Origin: Methanobacterium bryantii
GTDB lineage: Archaea; Methanobacteriota; Methanobacteria; Methanobacteriales; Methanobacteriaceae
DNA length: 64,000 nucleotides
Direction: 5' to 3'
NCBI RefSeq assembly: GCF_002287175.1
Contig: NZ_LMVM01000001.1
Span: forward strand, 124,001-188,000
This document shows, one piece after another, positions 1 to 7,886 of the stretch; position 1 is the first letter of the stretch; each line of letters begins with the position of its first letter. Made by a program: the position numbers and the translations under genes. A model generated the notes under the pieces. The model was not told the DNA's origin, ran no database searches, and saw nothing but the letters and a program-made list of their open reading frames with translations.

Positions 1-485
1 TTGGACCAGATATGAACCTCGCATGGTATACTTCCCAGCAAACTGACAAGGAAATAATTACCATACCTGAAGGAGGCCACTGCTACGTCCATAAGATGTT
101 TACTACGGGGGATATCTTCTTTTCAAGGGAAAAATATCCGGATGCAGATATATTAGTGCATCCAGAATGCGACCCTGAAATTCAGAAATTTGCAGATTAT
201 GTTTTAAGCACAGGCGGCATGCTTAAACACGTTGCAGAGTCTCCAAAGAAAACATTTATCATTGGTACTGAAGTGGACCTTGTAACCCGTTTGAAGCGGG
301 AAAATCCCGAAAAAACAATCATTCCAGCTTTATCTGAAGCTATATGTAAAACTATGAAACTCCACACCCTTGAAAAGGTTAAAAATGCCCTTTTAAATGA
401 GGAATGTATAGTAACTGTTGATGATGAAACAGCAGATAATGCAAGGAGTGCAGTTGAACGGATGATTGAAGTATCTAAACGTTAA
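1..485 (+). CDS. nadA: quinolinate synthase NadA, C-terminal part (runs off the window start)
   Basis: NadA condenses iminoaspartate with dihydroxyacetone phosphate to quinolinate in de novo NAD synthesis, using a [4Fe-4S] cluster. The frame is open from the first bases, so the gene begins before the window and only about 160 C-terminal residues are present. The Cys of GGHCYVH (near base 81) and the Cys of AICKTM (near base 345) are spaced as the second and third cluster ligands of the family; the first ligand must lie upstream. The GTEVDLVTRL and VHPEC segments are also typical. The Cys of VHPEC is probably not a ligand, because E. coli NadA has Ser there. Downstream is 140 bp of AT-rich spacer. 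Confidence 0.93.
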   Translation, partial: GPDMNLAWYTSQQTDKEIITIPEGGHCYVHKMFTTGDIFFSREKYPDADILVHPECDPEIQKFADYVLSTGGMLKHVAESPKKTFIIGTEVDLVTRLKRENPEKTIIPALSEAICKTMKLHTLEKVKNALLNEECIVTVDDETADNARSAVERMIEVSKR

Positions 486-657
486 ACTTCACCTTTTATT
501 TAAAATTTATTTTTTTAGATTATTTGATTATATTCTTTTTTTGATTAATTTTCACATGTTGCCAAAATTTTTAATTTTCACATGCTCTTAGGATAATTCT
601 TTATTATTTAAATCTAAATATGATTATTTGAAACTTAATTTTAAATGTGAGATAAAA

Positions 658-1803
658 ATGCACGCAAAACGGGGAGTAGCAAACCTCCCATTACACGGGG
701 GGCACGCGCCAAGATGGCTGTTTGACAGGATGGTTAAGCTAGCCGGAGGCATAACAGATGTAATTTTGTATGAATACGGTGCAGACGAGTTTTTAAGGAG
801 GATATCAGATCCACACTGGTTTCAGGCGTTTTCATGCGTAATTGGATTTGACTGGCACTCTTCAGGAACCACAACCACAACCTGCGGCGCGTTAAAGCTT
901 GCGCTTGACCCCCAGGAGCATGGAATCATGATTGCAGGGGGTAAAGGCAAAAATTCGAGAAAAACACCGTTAGACATCGAAACGGCAGCTGATTTTTTCT
1001 CATTATCTTCAAAGAAAATCGATGAACTTAAATATTCAAGCCGTATTTCTGCAAAAATAGATAATTCCTGCATTCAAGACGGCTATGACCTTTACCACCA
1101 TTCATTCTTTTTTACAGAAGGCGGCAACTGGGCAGTTGTACAGCAAGGACTGAACAATAAAAATAATTATGCTAGAAGATACCACTGGCTTTCTGAATCT
1201 ATAGATAATGTTGTAGAAGAACCACATAATGCTATCTGCTGCGATGAATCTAAATCCGATACTTTAAACATGACCTCCGATCAAAGCGGTGATGCAAGAG
1301 ATATAAGCGTGGATTTAATTTGTGATAATCCGGATCATTTAAGGCCTTACTTCAGAAAAAAATCCCAGACACTTCTCACTGACTTTTTTGACGCGCCAGT
1401 ACATTCGGATAATTCTAAAAATTATAAAGAAATGAAAATGCCGAGGCACCATCCAGTACTCGACATGGATATTAGCGACCGGGAATTTGAAGTCTTAAAA
1501 AAGGCATACGAGCTTCAGCCTCAAAATTACGAAGAGCTTATCACCCTTGAAGGGATAGGGCCTAAGAAAATAAGGGCTTTAGCATTGATCTCTGATCTGG
1601 TCTATGGCACAGAGCCAAGCTGGAGAGATCCTGTAAAATACAGCTTCACCCACGGTGGAAAGGACGGATTTCCATATCCAGTTGACAGGGAAGTCTACGA
1701 TCACTCTATTTTCACGTTAAAAGACGCTTTAGATGAAGCTAAACTGGATAAAAAAGATAAATACAATGCAATTAAGAGATTGGAATCTTTTATTAAATGT
1801 TAA
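658..1803 (+). CDS. DUF763 domain protein
   Basis: Conserved archaeal/bacterial family of unknown function. The N-terminal segment RGVANLPLHGGHAPRWLF is the family hallmark, followed by a region with conserved GFDWHSSG and a C-terminal helix-hairpin-helix-like stretch (EGIGPKKIRALALISDLVYG) that suggests nucleic-acid binding. An in-frame TTG 30 bp upstream would add ten residues, but the ATG at 658 is preceded by a GTGAG purine-rich site and places the family motif at the very N-terminus, so it is preferred. The length of about 381 residues fits the family. It stands alone; neighbours give no functional hint. Confidence 0.85.
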   Translation: MHAKRGVANLPLHGGHAPRWLFDRMVKLAGGITDVILYEYGADEFLRRISDPHWFQAFSCVIGFDWHSSGTTTTTCGALKLALDPQEHGIMIAGGKGKNSRKTPLDIETAADFFSLSSKKIDELKYSSRISAKIDNSCIQDGYDLYHHSFFFTEGGNWAVVQQGLNNKNNYARRYHWLSESIDNVVEEPHNAICCDESKSDTLNMTSDQSGDARDISVDLICDNPDHLRPYFRKKSQTLLTDFFDAPVHSDNSKNYKEMKMPRHHPVLDMDISDREFEVLKKAYELQPQNYEELITLEGIGPKKIRALALISDLVYGTEPSWRDPVKYSFTHGGKDGFPYPVDREVYDHSIFTLKDALDEAKLDKKDKYNAIKRLESFIKC

Positions 1804-2157
1804 ATTTATTGATTTTTAGTTTAATACCTAAAATTGAACTTAATTTTTAAGAATGTTCTTTTAAAAGAATATTTTTAATTATTATCTGCAAAATAAGAGT
1901 AAAAAGCCAGGGCAGACAAGTTTAATTGAGGTTTTAAACATTGATTGGAATAATAGTGCCCTGACTCCTAAAATAATATCTTGATTTAGATATTTAAACT
2001 TTTAGTTCCGTATGTTTATATTGATTTTAATGAATTCTAGAATGATTTCGGGCTTAATGAAAGATTTGTGTAGGAATTGAGAAATTAATGAAATTTGAAA
2101 TGAGTAGCAAACATGTACTTCAAGAAGTTAAATCAAAACTTAAAAAATATATCAACT
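1804..2157. other. gene-free AT-rich spacer with one long-range inverted repeat
   Basis: No convincing reading frame. A 7-bp inverted repeat CAGGGCA (1908-1914) / TGCCCTG (1957-1963) encloses a 42-nt loop and sits downstream of an AT-rich TATA-like stretch, so a small structured RNA is conceivable but unsupported. The rest is low-complexity A/T sequence leading into the palindrome cluster that starts at 2158. Confidence 0.4.
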
Positions 2158-2358
2158 GTTAAAATCAAAGATTTTAACTTTGAAAACTCCGATTTTCACG
2201 GACTTCGTCATATCAACGTTTAACGAAGTTGAAAAAATTTTTAATTTTTGGTAGTTGACGAAAATCTGCCAAAAATCTGTGATTTTTGCATGCCACAAAA
2301 AATCAAGATTTTTTGTAGGCTCTGATTTTTGGAACGTCAAAAATTCTTTGAATTTTTG
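2158..2358. repeat. palindrome cluster A
   Basis: Several short perfect hairpins in a row. The clear ones are GTTAAAATC/GATTTTAAC (2158-2178, loop AAA), CAAAAATC/GATTTTTG (2270-2288, loop TGT), ACAAAAAATC/GATTTTTTGT (2295-2316, loop AA) and CAAAAATTC/GAATTTTTG (2338-2358, loop TTT). Less perfect ones lie between. Stems differ from unit to unit. It lies about 220 bp upstream of the lipoprotein gene at 2581. It belongs to the same family as the clusters near 4.4, 10.6, 10.9, 17.1, 29.5, 32.6, 37.0 and 63.1 kb. Confidence 0.85.
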
Positions 2359-2580
2359 AAAGTATACGATAGGTCAATACATTCAAAATCAAAGAACTAA
2401 AAACTTTAAAAACTAGCAAAAATCAGTCACCACAGCTATATGTGGCGGTGAATATAATGCACTTTTTAATAAATTCACTTTTTATTTTAAAAATATTAAT
2501 TTTAACCTGTTAATTATGTTTTAAATAAAAATCCCAATATTTATATGAACATAATAAAGACATCATAACTGGTGATTTAA

Positions 2581-3114
2581 TTGAGGATATCAAGCAGGTA
2601 TATGGGGATAACAATAATCATCTTAGTTTTTATAGTTTTAACATCGGGGTGTACATCAATCAACGATTTTGTAAAGAGCGGTAATGGTAGTTTTTCTGCA
2701 TATAATGTTAGTTTTAACTACCCTAATGGTTGGCTTGCTTTTGCTGACAATCAAACTGGCGGTAAATCAATTTCTGTTTCTAAAGACAGCTCATTTAACG
2801 GTGTACAATTTAATTTACAGATAATGAATAACAATGGTTTATCAGAAAAAGGAGTAATTAAAGATATTAAAAACAGTAAAACTCCTGGTTGGAGGAAAAT
2901 TTCCAGTGGAACACTTACAATAGATGGTAAAAATGCATATAAAGACGTATTTATATATAAAAATGGAGATTCTAATCAAAGTATGAGATTTGAACAGATA
3001 TACTTTGTGAAAAATGGAAAAACTTATTTAATACTCCTTCAAGCTACAGATAACGACTTCGATAAAGAAAGACAGAACTTTGATATTATCCTCAACAGCC
3101 TCAAAGTTCAGTAA
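2581..3114 (+). CDS. PsbP-like putative lipoprotein
   Basis: Secreted or membrane-anchored protein of unknown role. An N-terminal hydrophobic helix (residues about 9-22) ends in a lipobox-like LTSGC, so Cys24 is a likely lipid anchor or processing point. The mature part contains SFNYPNGW, typical of the PsbP/DUF4367-like fold found in many methanogen surface proteins, followed by a mixed alpha/beta domain ending in ILNSLKV. The start is TTG at 2581, preceded by GGTGAT at good spacing. An ATG seven codons later would leave only a very short n-region. It is monocistronic, with a palindrome cluster in the upstream region. Confidence 0.7.
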   Translation: MRISSRYMGITIIILVFIVLTSGCTSINDFVKSGNGSFSAYNVSFNYPNGWLAFADNQTGGKSISVSKDSSFNGVQFNLQIMNNNGLSEKGVIKDIKNSKTPGWRKISSGTLTIDGKNAYKDVFIYKNGDSNQSMRFEQIYFVKNGKTYLILLQATDNDFDKERQNFDIILNSLKVQ

Positions 3115-3194
3115 CTCTTTATTTTTTTATAAAATGGGAATGGTTCAAAACAATATCGAAAAATTTTAATTACTCTTTTCTATATTAATGTAGT

Positions 3195-4184
3195 ATGGAG
3201 AAAATAGTACTTGGTCTCCCAAAAGGGAGCTTGAATAATGTAAACAGAGGTAACACTTACCAGTTATTTGTTGATGCGGGTTACGAAGTCAAAGGATATG
3301 AACCAGGTAAGGAAGAAAACGAAATAGTGATAGCAAACGATCCTGAAATTAAAGCATTCCTTTCAAGGCCTCAAAGCTCCCCTGTGGAGCTTAACAGAGG
3401 AATTCTTGACATTGCAATTGTTGGTGAGGATTGGGTAAGAGAAGAATCTGTAGAAAGCGGAGAAAACTTAATAACAAGAATCGGCGACCTTGATTACGGA
3501 CAAACAAGGCTTATTGTGGCTATACCAAATGAAGCACCTTACAATTCGCTCACCGAGTTTTTCAGGGCAAATAAGGATAGAAAAACACCAATACTGTGCT
3601 TTACAGAGTACCCTAACTTAACAAGGCAGCACATCATGAACAATGATGGATACAAAGAGATCTTCGGTGACAGTAAACCATTTGTTCAAGTAAGGGGTCT
3701 CAGGGACGGAGACAATAAACAGGTCCAGGTCATCAACTCGGATGGCGCGACTGAAGTTTACATAGCAAAAGGTGCTGATTTAATTGTGGACAACACCCAA
3801 ACTGGAAGCAGCCTTAGAAAAGCAGGGCTTAAAATCCTGGAGACAATAATGGAATCAAGCGCAGGACTATATGCAGGTCCCAGCTGTTCTGGTAAGAAAG
3901 CTGAAAAAGCACAGATGATATTTGAGCAACTTTTCGGAGCAATCACAGCTAGAAAATACTTCGATGTAAAATTCAACATATCCAATGAAAAACTGGAAGA
4001 AGTTAAAGGATTTTTACTGTCAAAGGGTTTCTGCTCTGACGAACCTACAGCTGTAAAAGGGGCCAGCTTTTCTCAGGTAAACGTTTTAATTCCTAAAACT
4101 AAATTTCCTGCAATGCTCAGGGGAATAAAAAGTTATGGTGCCTCTGCAATTGTACGTGAAAACGTCAAGCAGTACGTTAAATAA
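3195..4184 (+). CDS. hisG: ATP phosphoribosyltransferase, long form
   Basis: First enzyme of histidine synthesis, joining ATP and PRPP. The N-terminal LGLPKGSL, the RGILDIAIVGEDWV segment and the PRPP-binding-like GADLIVDNTQTGSSLRKAGL match HisG. The C-terminal 75 residues resemble the ACT-like regulatory domain of the long, HisZ-independent form. At 329 residues it is longer than the usual 285-300, with extra sequence in the N-terminal half and around residues 110-160. No other his genes are adjacent. It is divergent enough that a paralogue with altered substrate is possible, although the domain order supports HisG. Confidence 0.8.
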   Translation: MEKIVLGLPKGSLNNVNRGNTYQLFVDAGYEVKGYEPGKEENEIVIANDPEIKAFLSRPQSSPVELNRGILDIAIVGEDWVREESVESGENLITRIGDLDYGQTRLIVAIPNEAPYNSLTEFFRANKDRKTPILCFTEYPNLTRQHIMNNDGYKEIFGDSKPFVQVRGLRDGDNKQVQVINSDGATEVYIAKGADLIVDNTQTGSSLRKAGLKILETIMESSAGLYAGPSCSGKKAEKAQMIFEQLFGAITARKYFDVKFNISNEKLEEVKGFLLSKGFCSDEPTAVKGASFSQVNVLIPKTKFPAMLRGIKSYGASAIVRENVKQYVK

Positions 4185-4225
4185 TTTTTTATAATTTAAT
4201 CATTTGTTTTTTAAGGGGATCATTG

Positions 4226-4417
4226 TTAATTTATTAAATTTTCCATTAACTCAGTTTTATATCTCATTTTTCTTTTTTGTAATGCATAACTTAGTTTTAG
4301 AACATAAATAGAAGTATACAAAGTTATAATAGCAATAAAAAAGAAATTATTAATTATAAAAGATACTCCTGTCTGAAAGATTGTGTAAATAACATCAGTA
4401 AATCTTTCAAAAATCAC
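4226..4417 (-). CDS. small one-helix membrane protein or gene remnant
   Basis: A 63-residue frame with one strongly hydrophobic stretch (residues about 13-38) and a basic C-terminus. No family is recognised. Its GTG start lies inside the loop of a hairpin at 4407-4427, so the original 5' end may have been replaced when palindrome cluster B arose. It could be a real small protein, the 3' remnant of a longer membrane protein, or a chance frame in AT-rich DNA. Confidence 0.3.
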   Translation of the reverse strand: MIFERFTDVIYTIFQTGVSFIINNFFFIAIITLYTSIYVLKLSYALQKRKMRYKTELMENLIN

Positions 4418-4592
4418 AGATTTTTGAATGTTTACGAAATGTAGCTGTAGAAAAATGCATAAAATGCGAAAACTCTGTTTTCATGCCTAAAAAAACTATA
4501 TTTGGTCACAAAATTAAAAATTTTGCAGGCGTTATAAGATCAAAGATGTTTGGAGTTTCGTAACTTGAAAAATTTTAATTTTTCCAAGTTTT
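4407..4592. repeat. palindrome cluster B
   Basis: Begins with a 9-bp-arm hairpin TCAAAAATC/GATTTTTGA (4407-4427, loop ACA). It continues with AAAAC/GTTTT, AAAATT/AATTTT (loop AAA) and a larger imperfect stem at about 4563-4592 built from AACTTG and AAAAATT with their complements. It forms the region immediately before the FUSC-type gene. Same family as the other palindrome clusters. Confidence 0.75.
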
Positions 4593-4656
4593 ATGCGGCT
4601 ATTTTTAGTTGTGCACTATTATTAAGGACATGAACATAAAAGATAATGGGGTTAAA

Positions 4657-6633
4657 ATGGAAAAAAAGGGAGTTATAAGTAGATTTAAAATACTTGCAAG
4701 ACCTACTGGAAGTCCTAAGTGGGGACATGCTATTAGGGCTATTATTTTAATGATTTTGGCAGGTTTAATAGCTCATTTTTTGGGCTTTGATAGGGGAATT
4801 GGGGTTATAATGTTTGTAACTCTTTTAGCCAGTATAATAATTGATATTTCTCTTCCTATTCGTAAAGTAGCTATTTTGGCAATTTTAGGCCTTTTTATGA
4901 CAGTTTTAGCTTTTTTAAGTGCTTATTTGGCATTATCAAGTCTTGAAATATTTATTTTCTTTACAGTTATATGGGCATTTTTTACCACTTCTCTCTATAT
5001 TTTTGGGGCTGCCGAAGGTTCTTTGGGATTTACATTCTTTTTAATTTATTTTGTAGCAGTTTTAATGGTTAATACAGGTTCAAATCCAGTAGAATGGTGT
5101 ATTTATAGTGTATTACCTTACCTGGTAGTTTCTATATTATTTATTCCTAAAATATGGCTTGAAAAGAGAAAAATAAGAGAGATGGTGACTGTTGGATTTA
5201 ATCCCCAGTCTTCAATTCAAAGTGTTTTCATTACATTAAAGATCCTCTCTGGAGTTTCATTAAAATCTAATTATTATGATATTTTTAAGCTCGGAAGCTA
5301 TTTGAAGGGTCTAAGGACGTACAGTGATTTAATTGCTTCAAGATTGCCTTTAAAATCTAAGGAATGCTTTAATAACTTTTTAAAGGCTGCAGATAAGTTC
5401 TCTTTAAAGGTTTCAAATAATTTTAAAAGTAACGGTGACATGGTGGATCTAAAGGAGATTGATGATGCCCTTTTGGAGGTTGAATCCTGCTTTTCAGGAA
5501 ATAATAATGTGATTTTTGAACTTTCTCAGGGTATAAAGGATATATTAAATAAAAGCAATAAGTTACTTTCTGGAACTTCAAAAAAAGATGTAAAAAAAAT
5601 AGAAACTTCTAAAATATCTTTTAAGGAAGTTTTGGAAGCTAACTTCAATATAAATAACATCTATATTCGCCATACTATTCGTTTTACACTTGCAATGACA
5701 ATTGCACTTATTCTTGTTTATTTTAATCATGAACGGAGCGTAATATGGGTTACAATGGGGATTTTAATTATTTTAAAGCCGGATATTACCAGCACTGTTA
5801 ATAACTTAATTTCAAGGGTAGGATTTAATTTGTTTGCTATAATTATAGCTATAATCATTTCATTCATATTCCCTCATTATGTTTTGATCTGGTTGGCTTT
5901 TATAATGCTCTTTTTATTTAGAGCATTTTTCCCGGGTTACATGGGACTTTCTATAATGGCAATTACAGTTTTTATAGTTTTAGTATGGCCCACAGGAACT
6001 GTATTTGAAAATGCAATTGCGAGACTTGTAGACATTTCTATAGGTGGAATTATAGCTTTTATATTTGCTTATGTGATTTTACCAAGCAGGGTCACAGTTA
6101 ACCTTCCTGATCAGTTGATTAAAACTATTAAAGCTAATATAAATTATGCCAATCAGGTTTTAACTATTTCTAAAAATTATGATTCTAATATATTAAAATG
6201 TTTTAAAAAGTATATTGGAGAAGATAATAATCTTGAGGCAGGAATAAAGAAACTGGAAGATACTTTTGAGGATATAAATGATGATCTTAAGCTGTATAAT
6301 GGGTTGATGATTTTAAATAAAAAAGTAGCTGCTGATTTAACAGCTGCATCTGCAATACTTTCTAAGGATCCTGAAAAATTGCAGCAGGATAGTGATATAC
6401 ATGTCAATAAACTTAAGGATATGCTTCATAAATTTGAAGTTCCATTAAATGGGGATATTAATCAATTAAAGCTGAATCCAGATGTTCTTAAAATGGATCA
6501 TTCGTATGATCCTCAAAATAGCGAATTGGAACAGCTTTTAAACTGGATAACGGCTGATATTCAACTGATTATTAAAGGTATGGAAATAGCTGTTGAAACA
6601 GGAGCGCTGTCAAGATATAATAAGTTAGATTAA
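4657..6633 (+). CDS. FUSC-family membrane protein (putative aromatic acid/fusaric acid exporter type)
   Basis: Two blocks of about five to six transmembrane helices (roughly residues 20-180 and 345-480) each precede a soluble helical region, which is the FUSC/YccS-type layout of inner-membrane efflux proteins. The second block starts with IRHTIRFTLAMTIALIL and contains VIWVTMGILIILKPD, typical of the FUSC core. The ATG at 4657 was chosen because the following sequence begins the conserved region; in-frame starts at 4609 (TTG) and 4630 (ATG) would add 9-16 residues. The substrate is unknown. It stands alone, with palindrome cluster B ending about 65 bp before the start. Confidence 0.75.
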   Translation: MEKKGVISRFKILARPTGSPKWGHAIRAIILMILAGLIAHFLGFDRGIGVIMFVTLLASIIIDISLPIRKVAILAILGLFMTVLAFLSAYLALSSLEIFIFFTVIWAFFTTSLYIFGAAEGSLGFTFFLIYFVAVLMVNTGSNPVEWCIYSVLPYLVVSILFIPKIWLEKRKIREMVTVGFNPQSSIQSVFITLKILSGVSLKSNYYDIFKLGSYLKGLRTYSDLIASRLPLKSKECFNNFLKAADKFSLKVSNNFKSNGDMVDLKEIDDALLEVESCFSGNNNVIFELSQGIKDILNKSNKLLSGTSKKDVKKIETSKISFKEVLEANFNINNIYIRHTIRFTLAMTIALILVYFNHERSVIWVTMGILIILKPDITSTVNNLISRVGFNLFAIIIAIIISFIFPHYVLIWLAFIMLFLFRAFFPGYMGLSIMAITVFIVLVWPTGTVFENAIARLVDISIGGIIAFIFAYVILPSRVTVNLPDQLIKTIKANINYANQVLTISKNYDSNILKCFKKYIGEDNNLEAGIKKLEDTFEDINDDLKLYNGLMILNKKVAADLTAASAILSKDPEKLQQDSDIHVNKLKDMLHKFEVPLNGDINQLKLNPDVLKMDHSYDPQNSELEQLLNWITADIQLIIKGMEIAVETGALSRYNKLD

Positions 6634-6802
6634 TGTTCATGTTTTATCATATGTGAAATTTTCGCGTTAAATGATAAATCGGTTGACATGTTTAAAAAAA
6701 TTCCATCATTAACAAGTTTACATAATTTAAATAGTGATATTTTGCATATACACTTAAACATGGAGTGTAGATTACTTATAATTAGTTAATGGGGGAGATT
6801 TA

Positions 6803-7570
6803 TTGAAACAATTTTTAATTACACCTGCAGCTGGTAAAAGGTTAATAGCAAAGGCTCTGGCAAAGCATTCTGTTATAACTGAAGCTGTTAAATCTGGAAC
6901 CGTGGTAATCATTGCAGGTACTACAAATGGATACGCGGCTGAAGAGATTTTATCCAGTATAGATCAACTGGAAGGATTTTCAAGAAAAAGATTTTTCAGA
7001 GGTATTGTACTCCCTCCAGGAGGGCCTGTAACTAGTGCTGGACGTGTTAAGGATGAAAGTGGATTTCATGGTGATGTGATAATTAAAGACGGCATCTGGC
7101 AGAAGGGACTTACTATTTTCGACGTTGTAGATGACCTTAAAAAGGGTGATGTTATACTCAAGGGTGCAAATGCCCTTAATTTGCCCCTTAGACAGGCTGG
7201 TATTTATATTGGCGATCCTTTTGGGGGTACTATAGGGGCAGCACTACCGGCTGTAGTTGGACGTCGTGTTAGGTTGATTTTGCCTGCTGGAATAGAAAAA
7301 CGTGTTTACAGTGATTTGAATGATTTAGCATCGCGTTTAAATGTCCCAGGAGCACATGGTCCCCGTTTGCTTCCTGTAACTGGGGAAATATTCACTGAAA
7401 TTGATGCCATATCTTTACTAACTGGAGCAAAGGCAGAGCTAGTTGCAGGCGGGGGAGTAAGCGGCGCTGAAGGATCGATCTGGCTTGCAGTTAGTGGAAA
7501 AGAGGAACAAATAAAATCAGCTGAAGATTTACTAAATTCTGTTGCCTGTGAACCCTTTTTTGAATTTTGA
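6803..7570 (+). CDS. conserved protein of unknown function, 255 aa
   Basis: I do not recognise a named family. The protein is soluble, Gly- and Ala-rich and has segments that look conserved: TPAAGKRLIAKAL at the N-terminus, AGTTNGYAAEEIL, VLPPGGPVTSAGRV, and a C-terminal LVAGGGVSGAEGSIWLAVSG. The regular beta-alpha spacing and Gly-rich loops suggest a nucleotide- or phosphate-binding enzyme fold, but no catalytic motif can be assigned. The TTG start is supported by a strong GGGGGAG site seven bases upstream. It is monocistronic and probably a housekeeping methanogen gene. Confidence 0.75.
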   Translation: MKQFLITPAAGKRLIAKALAKHSVITEAVKSGTVVIIAGTTNGYAAEEILSSIDQLEGFSRKRFFRGIVLPPGGPVTSAGRVKDESGFHGDVIIKDGIWQKGLTIFDVVDDLKKGDVILKGANALNLPLRQAGIYIGDPFGGTIGAALPAVVGRRVRLILPAGIEKRVYSDLNDLASRLNVPGAHGPRLLPVTGEIFTEIDAISLLTGAKAELVAGGGVSGAEGSIWLAVSGKEEQIKSAEDLLNSVACEPFFEF

Positions 7571-7886
7571 TATGTAGTAATATGAATTTAAAAACTATTT
7601 AGATTAATTTACAACCATTTTTGGTTCTATTCTTTTATTTTAGGTTATTTAAATAAAGTATAATTGAGTGTTGAACGCTGTAATAAATTAAAAAAAGAGC
7701 TAAAAAATATATAAATTAATTTTAGTGCTTACATTTAAATATATATTAATTATAAGTTAATATTTCATTTATTATTCCACTATTATCAATATTTTTTTAT
7801 AAATATCTATTAATTAAACTGTAATAATGATATAATTCACAAATATCTTTTTTTAATATTTAAGCATGTGAAAACTAAGCACAGAT
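7571..7886. other. gene-free AT-rich spacer
   Basis: 316 bp between two genes on the same strand, more than 75 percent A/T by eye. I see TATA-like runs but no hairpin, reading frame or repeat. It presumably holds the promoter of the sensor kinase that follows. Confidence 0.6.
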
